The notes under the pieces: model-generated
What the model was told of the DNA's origin: nothing
The model's input: the letters and a program-made list of their open reading frames with translations, nothing else
Databases searched by the model: none
Shown: one piece after another, positions 35,299 to 43,729 of the stretch
How the letters are laid out: each line of letters begins with the position of its first letter
How positions within the stretch are numbered: the stretch's first letter is position 1
Translations under genes and position numbers: made by a program
Assembly: GCF_900103665.1 (NCBI RefSeq)
Contig: NZ_FNGY01000016.1
Location: 62,001 to 126,000, forward strand
Direction of reading: 5' to 3'
Source: Pedobacter steynii
GTDB taxonomy: Bacteria > Bacteroidota > Bacteroidia > Sphingobacteriales > Sphingobacteriaceae
DNA: 64,000 nt

Positions 35299-35640
35299 TT
35301 ATTTCTTTGAAGATTTTGCTGTTTTATTGAATTCAAGGCATAGGTTTACAAAGTATTCAAAGTCATTTTTTGCTTTAATCCCTTCCGGATTGATGTAGCA
35401 ATAACCTTTATATTCTTTTCCTTTCATTAACATCGTTTGATAACCATGTCTTTCTGCAATTTCTTCCTGCAATTTTGGGTCGAAACGACACATTAGATTT
35501 TCGCCGCTTACACAAACGCAGGTCTTCCCATTGACCATAAAATTTAAAACGTTAAACATTTTCTTTTCTTCAATTTCCAGTTCTGGTATTTCAGCAAGGT
35601 AAGCTCTTAACCTATCTGCAAGCCTGATGTCGTAATCCAT
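35299..35640 (-). CDS. TfoX/Sxy N-terminal domain family protein
   Basis: A 113-residue protein consisting of a lone TfoX_N domain: EEKKMFNVLNFMVNGKTCVCV is the recognisable core, followed by MCRFDPKLQEE and YCYINPEGI. Stand-alone TfoX_N proteins are common and not linked to competence; their role is unknown. It is 22 bases downstream of the VOC gene on the same strand and likely co-transcribed. Confidence 0.85.
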   Translation of the reverse strand: MDYDIRLADRLRAYLAEIPELEIEEKKMFNVLNFMVNGKTCVCVSGENLMCRFDPKLQEEIAERHGYQTMLMKGKEYKGYCYINPEGIKAKNDFEYFVNLCLEFNKTAKSSKK

Positions 35641-35662
35641 AATTTGAGGTTATATCGTCCAC

Positions 35663-36037
35663 TTATTTTCTGGAATGAAGTCCGATAGTATTGCCCTCCG
35701 TATCGATGATCATGGATACAAATCCAAACTGTCCTATGGACATTTTTGGTGTACTGATTTTTCCACCGGCTTTTTCAACGCGGGCCTCTTCAGTAACACA
35801 ATCTTCGGAAACAAAATAAACGATGGTATTACTTCCATTAGCAAGCCTCTCTTCTTTTTCAACTAATGCACCGGAAATATTCAGGCCTTCATCGTCTGAA
35901 GGAAAGGCGGATTGTTTCCCCCACTCTATTGGAAAGTCAACCAGCTGTATGTTGAATACCGTTTCATAGAATTTTTTTGCACGTTCTAAGTTTGACACAT
36001 TAATATCAAACCAGCCAACAGGATTTACATTTGTCAT
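35663..36037 (-). CDS. VOC family protein (glyoxalase-like)
   Basis: A 124-residue single VOC module: VGWFDINVSNLERAKKFYETVF at the N-terminus, and the C-terminal FGFVSMIIDTEGNTIGLH. Metal-ligand positions cannot be assigned with confidence, so enzyme versus binding protein is open. It lies between the TfoX_N gene and an AraC regulator, all on the minus strand. Confidence 0.88.
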   Translation of the reverse strand: MTNVNPVGWFDINVSNLERAKKFYETVFNIQLVDFPIEWGKQSAFPSDDEGLNISGALVEKEERLANGSNTIVYFVSEDCVTEEARVEKAGGKISTPKMSIGQFGFVSMIIDTEGNTIGLHSRK

Positions 36038-36103
36038 GATGAATTATTTTAAGTTAGACAGCAAAGCTAGCCTGCCCTGATCACCTAAAATTGTAAAAAT
36101 GCG

Positions 36104-36925
36104 TCAGGACTCCTCTTTACGATCAAAAATCAATGACATCTTTAAAAGGTCTCCATAAAACTCTTTGGGTGTAATTCCGGTAAACTCTTTGAAATCTTTA
36201 ATAAAATGTGCCTGATCGTAATATTCGTTTTCGTAAGCCAAAGCGGTTAGGTTCGTGATTTTTTTACTCAGCAAGACTTTGAGTGTAGCCTGCAGTCTTA
36301 TTGTTTTTGAAAGCTGCTTCGGGCTTAACCCGATAGCTGAGGAAAATTTGCGTTCCAACTGTCTGCGCCTGATCTTGCTTTGCCCGGAAAGTTCATCCAC
36401 AGAAAGTTGTCCGTTAGCCGTCAAAATAGTTTCGACGGTTGATTTTACAATTTGATCAACGGCTGCCACATCCCTTAACCGGTTGAATAAAAATGCTTCG
36501 ACAAGATTTATTCTTTCCAAAGTTGAGCTGGCTTTTAAAATACTTTGTTCGATTTCCTGTCCGTCTTTTCCAAACAATTTATCCAATGGAACGGCTGTAT
36601 TCTCCATTTCCCGGATGGGAAAGGTGGCAAAAGGTAAAAATCCATTCGGATGAAAGCAAACAAAAAAAGTCCCGGTTTCTCCGGCTGGCTCTACTTCAAA
36701 CGGCCCCGTCAGCTGTCCGATGACAAAGCATCTCGGAAGCTCAACACAATTTCCGTTTTCCCTGTAATGTTTATACAAGTCGCCGTAGTGAAAAATCATT
36801 TTCATGCAGCCATCAGGAACGATGGTATTTTTTTTGGGCGTTTTTTCTTTAGGGCTTTCCAATGTCCAATAACATTTGACAAATGCTGCTAAATCCTTGT
36901 GCGTTTCAAATATCCGGGAGTTCAT
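36104..36925 (-). CDS. AraC family transcriptional regulator
   Basis: A 273-residue protein. The N-terminal sensing domain carries the block KKNTIVPDGCMKMIFHYGD common in Bacteroidota AraC proteins with a DUF6597-type N-domain. The C-terminal double helix-turn-helix is seen as LSVDELSGQSKIRRRQLERK, FSSAIGLSPKQLSKTIRLQ and DQAHFIKDFKEFTGITPKEF. It may regulate the VOC/TfoX_N genes downstream, 66 bases away. The ligand is unknown. Confidence 0.9.
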   Translation of the reverse strand: MNSRIFETHKDLAAFVKCYWTLESPKEKTPKKNTIVPDGCMKMIFHYGDLYKHYRENGNCVELPRCFVIGQLTGPFEVEPAGETGTFFVCFHPNGFLPFATFPIREMENTAVPLDKLFGKDGQEIEQSILKASSTLERINLVEAFLFNRLRDVAAVDQIVKSTVETILTANGQLSVDELSGQSKIRRRQLERKFSSAIGLSPKQLSKTIRLQATLKVLLSKKITNLTALAYENEYYDQAHFIKDFKEFTGITPKEFYGDLLKMSLIFDRKEES

Positions 36926-36988
36926 CGTACTTATTTTAGCAAGTTTAAATATTGTTAATTTTAGAAGAGAACATCTAAGACAATATTT

Positions 36989-38590
36989 TTAATCTAAAAT
37001 CGCTGGCAACAAGTATTTTTCTACAATTTCGTCAGCCTGAGCATGTGCAAACGCTTTACCATAAGCGGAAGCGGTGATCACGATTACAATAGGCAGCTCT
37101 TTGAATAGGTAGATCTTGTTCCCGCCATTTCCACTACTATAGTATGCCTGATAAGATTTACCAGCGACAACAAAAGCTTTGTTCCAGAAAAGAAGTCCAT
37201 AAAAACCGGTTCTATCGGCTGGAAGGACCTGCAACGGCGAAAGACTTTTCTCTACCCAGGATTTTTCCAGCAGCCGTTTGCCATTATATACGCCCCCATT
37301 TGAATACAACTGACCATACTTCGCAAAATCGAGTGCACATAACCGGAGCCCGCCACCACCAAAAGGTTTCCCCTGAGGTGTTCGTGCCCATTCAAATTTA
37401 GCAATGCCCAATGGGGCAAATAGCTTGTTATTAGCAAAAGCCTCTACACCACCCGGTATATTTTTATCGAGTATGTCCATCACCAAATTAGTGCCTGCGG
37501 TAAAATACGACCAGCTTTTACCGTTTTCACGATCAGCAACCATCGAAAGGTCAAGTGTAAACTTTGTATAATCGGCTGTTGGATACATATTCTCTTCATT
37601 GCCGGCAGAGCTTTCCAGCTCATCATTGCCCTCAAATGCAGCACTCATGCTCAGCAGGTCTATAATTCTTACACTATCCTTTTTACCACTATGGTTGGCA
37701 TAATCCTGAAGCTTATAGAAATCCTTTAGTACCTGGTTTTCAGAACGGATAAAACCGGCTCTGATGGCCATTCCCGTAAGTGTTCCCGTCATGGATTTAC
37801 TCACTGACCTCGGATCGTGGAGCGTTTCTCTTTTTTCCCCGTTATAATACTGTTCCAGCAGCAATTCCCCTTTCTTCAGGACCACGATTCCATTGATCAT
37901 GCGATAAGTCTGATCAGCAACCTTTGTATTGAGCGCAACAATCAGTTCCTTATTCAGCTTCGCTTTGGAAAGCTTAAAGCCACTTTCTGCGGCTATGTGT
38001 TGTGGCCCCATTGTCAAGGGATCGATTTTCTTTGGAATTCTTGTTATATTGATTTGTGCCTGTGCCTGCACTTCACTATATTTTATTCCGTTTTGTTCCA
38101 CATAAACGCTCACCCGTATTTCCAGCTGCTTTGGCTGCCTACTTAAAAGCGACATCCCGGCTTTTGCCATGAAGCGGTCCCAAAGGTTAATGCTCCATAA
38201 ACCCGACCTGTTTGAGCTGATCAGCACGATATCCAGCGGGCGCTTAGTGGTTTTATCTTGTGGCAGGATCGCTCCCGGCCCAAGGTTTTCTGAATAAACC
38301 TTTTTACCATCCAGATAAAAATCGAAGCTGTAGTTGCCGATAGCCAATAGATCCTCCGTTTTTACTGAAGGGGAGAGTTTGGCGAGTTCAGTCTGAAGGG
38401 AAGCATCCGGCGACAGTAACAGATACAAATCCTTGTCTGAACCGACATTATAAGAAGAAATCGCAGGACTAGTCTGGATTCCCTCTCTTACAGGCCTGAC
38501 ATCAAAAAAAGCCAGTTTCTGTGCATAGGATTGCAAGGCAAAAAGCGGGAGTGTAAAAAGAAGGACTATGGTGTGAAATTTCCGGATCAT
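36989..38590 (-). CDS. Secreted serine hydrolase (class C beta-lactamase-like)
   Basis: A 533-residue protein with a signal peptide (VLLFTLPLFALQSYAQ). A ~200-residue N-terminal beta-rich region precedes the catalytic domain. SxxK is SVSK near residue 263 (DPRSVSKSMTGTL), the Tyr motif is probably YFTAGTN near 362, and the third region is YYSSGNGGNKIYLF near 490. The domain order, an extra N-domain then a beta-lactamase fold, is unlike the two other serine hydrolases in the window. Substrate unknown. It lies 63 bases downstream of an AraC gene on the same strand. Confidence 0.88.
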   Translation of the reverse strand: MIRKFHTIVLLFTLPLFALQSYAQKLAFFDVRPVREGIQTSPAISSYNVGSDKDLYLLLSPDASLQTELAKLSPSVKTEDLLAIGNYSFDFYLDGKKVYSENLGPGAILPQDKTTKRPLDIVLISSNRSGLWSINLWDRFMAKAGMSLLSRQPKQLEIRVSVYVEQNGIKYSEVQAQAQINITRIPKKIDPLTMGPQHIAAESGFKLSKAKLNKELIVALNTKVADQTYRMINGIVVLKKGELLLEQYYNGEKRETLHDPRSVSKSMTGTLTGMAIRAGFIRSENQVLKDFYKLQDYANHSGKKDSVRIIDLLSMSAAFEGNDELESSAGNEENMYPTADYTKFTLDLSMVADRENGKSWSYFTAGTNLVMDILDKNIPGGVEAFANNKLFAPLGIAKFEWARTPQGKPFGGGGLRLCALDFAKYGQLYSNGGVYNGKRLLEKSWVEKSLSPLQVLPADRTGFYGLLFWNKAFVVAGKSYQAYYSSGNGGNKIYLFKELPIVIVITASAYGKAFAHAQADEIVEKYLLPAILD

Positions 38591-38653
38591 AATTTTTTTT
38601 TTGTAAAAATAAGGCAGGGCGACGGCCCAATATAGAACGAGATTAACATCCGG

Positions 38654-39460
38654 CTAAAATTTTAGGAGCTGCCTGAAAAACAATGGCGTATTCCCGCTAA
38701 AAGCTTTGAAACAGCGGATCATATGACTATGATCGGCAAACCCGCAGCTATGGGCAATCGTACTCAGTGAACTTCCCTTAAGAGAAAGCTGGGAAAATGC
38801 CCTTTCTACTTTTAACAGACGGATATATTCGGCGATGGTACAACCAAAGTATTTTGTGAACGACCTTGATAAATGGACCGGATGGACTCCTGCTACGGCA
38901 GCGATCGCCTTAAGGTCCGGCGGACAAAGATAATTATCCTGAAGCAGCTCCCCTACTTTATCGACCCATGAGGGTCTAAACCGGGATTCCTTTGTACCGG
39001 AAAAAAGCGGACTGACGGCTTCCATTACCAGGTTTTGAATGCCAAGTGTGGTCATGTCATCCGCAATCTGACTTTCCCTTAGCAATTTGTAAAATAAGAT
39101 TTTTGTTTTGGGACAAGATATTTCAAAGCTTCCCTCTCTTACCTCCTCATTGGGATACATTTCCCTGATCCAGCGGCTCTCAAGTTCCAGGTGCATGCCA
39201 CGGGTTTCTCCCGGAGGCTTGATATTGTAATGCGATTCCTGGACATGATGGAACAACAGGCTTCCTGCCGAGAGGTTCACTTTGCCTTTTTTATTGCCCT
39301 CGATTACCTTTCCTGTCAGAAGAAAGGTAAAATAGACATTCTCATGGTGGTGCCAGTCCACATAATCGTGGGTATAGGCCGTGTTGGTCAGAATTAGTCC
39401 GCCTGTTTCCAGTTTCTGACTCGTTACGCCGAAGAACTCACCTGAACTCAATTTTTCCAT
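38654..39460 (-). CDS. AraC family transcriptional regulator (cupin sensor)
   Basis: A 268-residue protein with a cupin-like N-domain (YVDWHHHENVYFTFLLTGKV with His residues; LSAGSLLFHHVQESH). The C-terminal AraC DNA-binding domain reads LKAIAAVAGVHPVHLSRSFTK, CTIAEYIRLLKVERA and HSHMIRCFKAFSGNTPLFF. Transcribed towards the secreted serine hydrolase gene, it probably regulates it. Confidence 0.92.
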   Translation of the reverse strand: MEKLSSGEFFGVTSQKLETGGLILTNTAYTHDYVDWHHHENVYFTFLLTGKVIEGNKKGKVNLSAGSLLFHHVQESHYNIKPPGETRGMHLELESRWIREMYPNEEVREGSFEISCPKTKILFYKLLRESQIADDMTTLGIQNLVMEAVSPLFSGTKESRFRPSWVDKVGELLQDNYLCPPDLKAIAAVAGVHPVHLSRSFTKYFGCTIAEYIRLLKVERAFSQLSLKGSSLSTIAHSCGFADHSHMIRCFKAFSGNTPLFFRQLLKF

Positions 39461-39634
39461 AGCCTGATTTAGAATCTCAGATGGAAGATTTGTTACGTCA
39501 AATTATTTGAATCAATTAAATAAATCTGTTCTTTTGTTCCGTACGTAATTTGCTCGTGATCAACGAAAGCTCAATTGAAGACACCATTCTGATAAAATGA
39601 TCGCTTCATCACCATTAAAGGAAAATATATTCCA

Positions 39635-40270
39635 ATGAAAAAACTGATCGACACGAAGGCCTTCAACGATATTGAAGTCGCGCTTTCCAACAACCCAAAC
39701 CTCGCTAACGAAGGAATTCCATATGACGACCAAAACACCACTAAAGCGCATCCATTGCATCGCATCTGTGACGGCGTCTTTTCGGGAACGTATACCGAGG
39801 AAGATGCCATTCAGATGGCAAAGATCTTTCTTAAATACGGGGCCGATATCAATGGTGGCGAATTAAAAGAAAAAAATGACTCCCCGCTCACAGCGGCATC
39901 GAGCTTAAATGCAGATCAGGTCGCTATCTTTTATATGGAAGAAGGCGCCGACATCCATCATGTGGGTTGTCATGGAGGAACCGCATTGCATTGGGCCTCC
40001 TGGTGTGGAAGAGGTAAAGTCGTTGAAGAACTCATAAAAAGAGGAGCAGAAATTAATAAGCGCTGTATAGATTTTAAAGCCACGCCGCTCTTCTGGGCAA
40101 TTCATGGTTTAAAACATGGAGGCTCAAATGGTTTGAGCGGGACTTTGGAATGCGTCAAAATCTTAATTCAAGCTGGTGCAGATAAAAATACGCCCAATGT
40201 GGATGGAGACACAGTGTACGACATGTTAAACGATAAAGATGAAGCATTAAAGGAGCTATTGAAGGTGTAA
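39635..40270 (+). CDS. Ankyrin repeat protein
   Basis: A 211-residue protein of about five ankyrin repeats: AHPLHRIC, SPLTAASSLNADQVAIFYME, TALHWASWCGRGKVVEELIK (then RGAEINKR), TPLFWAIHG with an insert, and CVKILIQAGADKNTPNVDGD. It has no signal peptide and no enzymatic domain. Ankyrin proteins bind partner proteins; the partner is unknown. It is a single gene, 78 bases upstream of the next plus-strand gene. Confidence 0.92.
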   Translation: MKKLIDTKAFNDIEVALSNNPNLANEGIPYDDQNTTKAHPLHRICDGVFSGTYTEEDAIQMAKIFLKYGADINGGELKEKNDSPLTAASSLNADQVAIFYMEEGADIHHVGCHGGTALHWASWCGRGKVVEELIKRGAEINKRCIDFKATPLFWAIHGLKHGGSNGLSGTLECVKILIQAGADKNTPNVDGDTVYDMLNDKDEALKELLKV

Positions 40271-40348
40271 CAGCTGTATTTTTTTCGATAGTGTGACCAA
40301 CAGCGCATGGCGATTCGTACATTAGCCTTATAAACCAACTCTCAAACA

Positions 40349-41044
40349 ATGGATAACTTTTCATTAACGGCACTTATTTCAATCCCTGAGGAGGCCGGCT
40401 ATTTTTTCCCTGACAGACATTTCCAACGCATTTCCAGGGGCTTCCTCTACAGCGTAATGATTGATAAACTGGAAGGAATCTCCAGGATCGGGAAGATCGT
40501 GATCAACACCGATTCAGACAGAATCAGAAGCAGTTACTCACGCTCCGACAAAGTAAAGGTGATCAACGTCTATAAGGCAGAACCTCAGGAGATCGAGCTG
40601 GAACTTACCTCCGACCGCGCGACCGCAGCAATCCTGGAACATGTGGAGGGAGAACATTTCCTGCAACTCGGCCCGATTTTCCCTTTCCTGAAACAAGAGA
40701 CCATCGGGAACGTGATCGAAACCTACGACAAGTATGTGGTTAATCCGGAAGACCGCGCCAACGATTCAGTATTTACGATCAAGACACTGAACCGCAGATA
40801 TTACGATAGCGACAAGGATTTCATACGCGAAGACAGACCGAACACCTTTGTAGAAGACGGCATATTGCATGTATTTAACCGCAAAACATTCCTTGCCGGG
40901 GGCAACCGTAAAGTAGGTAAAAATCCTTTTTCCTATGGCATAGATGATATCGAGAATCTGGCCATCGATTCGGAGGAGAACTACCAGCTCGCCGTTCTTG
41001 TCGACGAGAACCGTCGCCGCTTTCCCCGTGTTTTCGGCAGGTAG
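40349..41044 (+). CDS. Acylneuraminate cytidylyltransferase-like protein, divergent
   Basis: A 231-residue protein. GKIVINTDSDRI near residue 47, FLQLGPIFPFLKQETI near 108 (resembling the LQPTSPxLxxxTI of CMP-sugar synthetases) and AIDSEENYQLAVLV near the C-terminus suggest a GT-A nucleotidyltransferase fold of the CMP-NeuAc/CMP-Kdo synthetase family. The usual N-terminal nucleotide loop (A-R-x-G-S-K-x-x-x-x-K-N) is replaced by SIPEEAGYFFPDRHFQRIS. It could use a different nucleotide or be inactive. Moderate confidence only. Confidence 0.55.
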   Translation: MDNFSLTALISIPEEAGYFFPDRHFQRISRGFLYSVMIDKLEGISRIGKIVINTDSDRIRSSYSRSDKVKVINVYKAEPQEIELELTSDRATAAILEHVEGEHFLQLGPIFPFLKQETIGNVIETYDKYVVNPEDRANDSVFTIKTLNRRYYDSDKDFIREDRPNTFVEDGILHVFNRKTFLAGGNRKVGKNPFSYGIDDIENLAIDSEENYQLAVLVDENRRRFPRVFGR

Positions 41045-41100
41045 GCCTTTAACGGGCGTAGATTTAATCAATAAGTAGTCAAATGAATAAAGATCAATAA

Positions 41101-42402
41101 ATGAAAATATACCTAAAGTCGTCCCTCATAGCTTTTATTGCGCTAATGCTCTTTAGCCCTGCTTATGCTCAAAAAAATGCGATTGCTGAATTACATACCG
41201 CAGCATTCATAAAGTATTTTAATGCGGGAAAAGCAGATAGTCTGTATACGCTTATGGCTGAGGAAGTTCGATCAAAACTTCCTTTAACCACACTGGGCTC
41301 AGCAATAGCACAGATAAAGGGGTCACTGGGCAATTTAACGCGGAGTGACTATGTGGGTATTCAGCAAGGAACCGATGTATATATGGCAACGTTCGAAAAA
41401 CCCGGGATGGTTTTGCATATTAATATGGATAAGGCTAACCAGGTTATTGGTTTTTTCTTAATGGAGGATAAACGAAAATTAACGGAAGATAAACGAGAAT
41501 TACCCGGCTCGGTTACCATCAATGCAGGAACTGCGGTATTAAAAGGAACGCTTTCTCTCCCGCAAGTAACGGCCCCCGTCCCTGTAGTACTGTTAATTGC
41601 AGGATCAGGCCCGACAGACAGGGATGGAAATTCTCTATTAATAAACGGTAAACCAAACTATTTTTTACAGGTCAGCGATGCGCTGAAGTCAAAGAACATT
41701 GCAGTATTTAGGTACGATAAGCGCGGGATTGGTCAAAGTACATCGACTAAGGCCCTCTCTGAGGTTACTTTCGAGGATATGGCTGAGGATGCCCTGGCCG
41801 TGATTAAAATGTTGAAAGCGGATAAACGCTTTTCAAAGGTTATTGTGGCAGGACATAGTGAAGGCTCCTTAATAGGAATGTTGGCTTCCGAACGTGAAAA
41901 ACCAAATGCATTTATCAGTTTATCAGCTCCCGGCGTACCTGCTGATGTAATTTTAAAAACGCAACTTAAAAGCAAGGTCTCCACTATTGATTACGCAAAG
42001 GCGGCTTTAATTATTGATAGTATAAAGGTTGGCCATTTCACCAAACAGAAAATGGATGCCGGTTTCAATATGCTATTCAATACGGCTTTGCAGCCTTACC
42101 TGTATTCATGGATGAAATACGACCCCAAACAGTCCATCAAAAAGTTAGCCATACCGGTGTTAATTGTACAGGGTACACACGACATTCAGGTCAGCGTAAA
42201 CGACGCACAGTTACTGAAAAAGGCCGAACCTCATGCGGTGTTGAAATTGATTCCGGGAATGAGTCACATTTTGAAGGCCGGTCCTGCTGACCCCGTACAA
42301 AATGCAGCTACTTATACCAGGAGTGATTTGCCGCTTCATCCAGAATTGATCCCCACATTGGTTAAATTTATTGATGGCCTTCCGGTAATAAAAGCGCCAT
42401 AA
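41101..42402 (+). CDS. Secreted alpha/beta hydrolase with N-terminal DUF3887-like domain
   Basis: A 433-residue protein with a signal peptide ending SPAYAQ. The first ~110 residues look like an NTF2-like/DUF3887 domain. The hydrolase domain has LLIAGSGPTDRDGNS (oxyanion), the nucleophile GHSEGSLIGM near residue 255, Asp in VQGTHDIQVS and His in GMSHILK. Members are esterases or acyl hydrolases of the periplasm. It starts 56 bases after the cytidylyltransferase-like gene. Confidence 0.88.
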   Translation: MKIYLKSSLIAFIALMLFSPAYAQKNAIAELHTAAFIKYFNAGKADSLYTLMAEEVRSKLPLTTLGSAIAQIKGSLGNLTRSDYVGIQQGTDVYMATFEKPGMVLHINMDKANQVIGFFLMEDKRKLTEDKRELPGSVTINAGTAVLKGTLSLPQVTAPVPVVLLIAGSGPTDRDGNSLLINGKPNYFLQVSDALKSKNIAVFRYDKRGIGQSTSTKALSEVTFEDMAEDALAVIKMLKADKRFSKVIVAGHSEGSLIGMLASEREKPNAFISLSAPGVPADVILKTQLKSKVSTIDYAKAALIIDSIKVGHFTKQKMDAGFNMLFNTALQPYLYSWMKYDPKQSIKKLAIPVLIVQGTHDIQVSVNDAQLLKKAEPHAVLKLIPGMSHILKAGPADPVQNAATYTRSDLPLHPELIPTLVKFIDGLPVIKAP

Positions 42403-42597
42403 TCAAATCCATCACAGGTTCCGATTAATACTAAGTCAATATGACGTATTAAAAGCTAAACTATTTTGCCATAAAAAAATCAGGACAACGCTGAAGGCCT
42501 ACCCTATGAATAATAAATCCAGTACAATTAGGTTTTGATGTCTGATTTGCAGTTCCGGCTGAGGCTCAGGAAATGAAGAAAAACAGAAGAAAAATGC

Positions 42598-43176
42598 CTA
42601 AAGTGAAATTGACGGGCCTTCGAAGGGTACAGGCAGGTAAAAGCGTCCGGTACTTAAATTCTGTATCTTAAGAATCTTTTTTGCGGCTTTATCCAGGAAA
42701 ACCTTGAAATAATGCTTATCCTTCGAATTCGCCTTCTCTAATACCAAAATCTGTTTTCCTTTTTTCTGACTGACCTCATAAACAGCCAGATTTGTAGAAA
42801 AGCTATAGAAATTCCGCCTTACTTCATAATCGGGTTTGGAACTCTTCTGAAGGCTGACCGTATCTATAGCCATCGCCTGCCGGATCGTAGCACCACCGTC
42901 AAACTCAATCGCTTCGCGAAAAACATCCTTCGCTTTAATCAGTGTATCCGCATTGAGCTGCCATGCGAAAGCCAGTGGCGATTCCTGACCAGCCCGATCA
43001 ATGAGCTTTAACAGCGGAGAGGAGGCCAGGGCTAATTCCCGGCTGTCAACATCTATTTTTAGAATTTTAGGAGGCAGGAACAGTGGTTTTGATTTGACCT
43101 GAGCCGTAGTAACCAGGCAAAAAGAAGCCAGGAATATGGCCAGGATAAAAACGCGTTTTAAAGGATGATAGGACAT
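42598..43176 (-). CDS. Secreted protein of unknown function
   Basis: About 192 residues from the ATG at 43176 (MSYHPLKRVFILAIF), which places a normal signal peptide (ending TTAQ) at the N-terminus; the frame extends 13 codons further. The mature part is beta-rich with no recognisable motif. It is 77 bases or more downstream of the four-gene operon on the same strand, but its export signal and the gap make membership doubtful. Family unknown. Confidence 0.65.
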   Translation of the reverse strand: MSYHPLKRVFILAIFLASFCLVTTAQVKSKPLFLPPKILKIDVDSRELALASSPLLKLIDRAGQESPLAFAWQLNADTLIKAKDVFREAIEFDGGATIRQAMAIDTVSLQKSSKPDYEVRRNFYSFSTNLAVYEVSQKKGKQILVLEKANSKDKHYFKVFLDKAAKKILKIQNLSTGRFYLPVPFEGPSISL

Positions 43177-43292
43177 AACTTCTAAATTCAAAAAAAATCT
43201 TATTATGCCCTCCATGGGCAGTATTACCAGTCCACAAACATATGAATTTAAACATAAAAGTAGAACCGCTAAATCTCGTATTTAATGAGCCA

Positions 43293-43727
43293 CTAAACGC
43301 TGTCCAAACGGGATTTCTTCCATTCCTGGTTCAGTCCGTCAAGAATGCGTTGATATTCCTCACTGAAAGCTTTAATCTTCAAAACATCCTGATCAGCTCC
43401 TTTTTCAAAAAAATCAATGGCGAAACGTAAGGCATAAAACCTGTTCAGCGCCTCATTGTTAGCCACCCATAGGGTTTTAAAATTGAAAAAGGTGTTGTAA
43501 TAATTGACAATGGTGACCAGACTGGAGATCAGCAAAGCGATAATACGGATCTCTTCTTTATAATCCTGCAGGTTTAGTCCCAGAACAATGGTCACCAAAG
43601 TAGAAAGTATTGCTACAGTGATGTAAGTGTTGAATGCACTCCTGCGATAGTAGACACGCCGCCCATCGATCCCTTCGATTCTTTTCTGAATACTGCCTTT
43701 TAAAAAAGTCAATTGCTCGTTTTCCAT
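43293..43727 (-). CDS. Two-helix membrane protein, SLATT / DUF4231-like
   Basis: A 144-residue protein with two membrane helices, about residues 31-51 (AFNTYITVAILSTLVTIVLG) and 60-80 (IRIIALLISSLVTIVNYYNT), a polar N-terminal helix with IDGRRVYYRRS, and a C-terminal soluble helix. This layout is that of SLATT/DUF4231 domains, which in predicted conflict systems are thought to form membrane pores when triggered by nucleotide signals. It is last in a four-gene operon, 2 bases after the 810-residue gene, consistent with the effector role. The assignment rests on layout and a short motif. Confidence 0.7.
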   Translation of the reverse strand: MENEQLTFLKGSIQKRIEGIDGRRVYYRRSAFNTYITVAILSTLVTIVLGLNLQDYKEEIRIIALLISSLVTIVNYYNTFFNFKTLWVANNEALNRFYALRFAIDFFEKGADQDVLKIKAFSEEYQRILDGLNQEWKKSRLDSV

Positions 43728-43729
43728 AT

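Noticed and set aside
35299..35640. Natural-competence regulator TfoX
   Set aside because: Only the N-terminal domain is present; lone TfoX_N proteins are not linked to competence.
42598..43176. Fifth gene of the putative conflict operon
   Set aside because: It is 77 bases or more away from the last operon gene and carries a signal peptide, unlike the other members.
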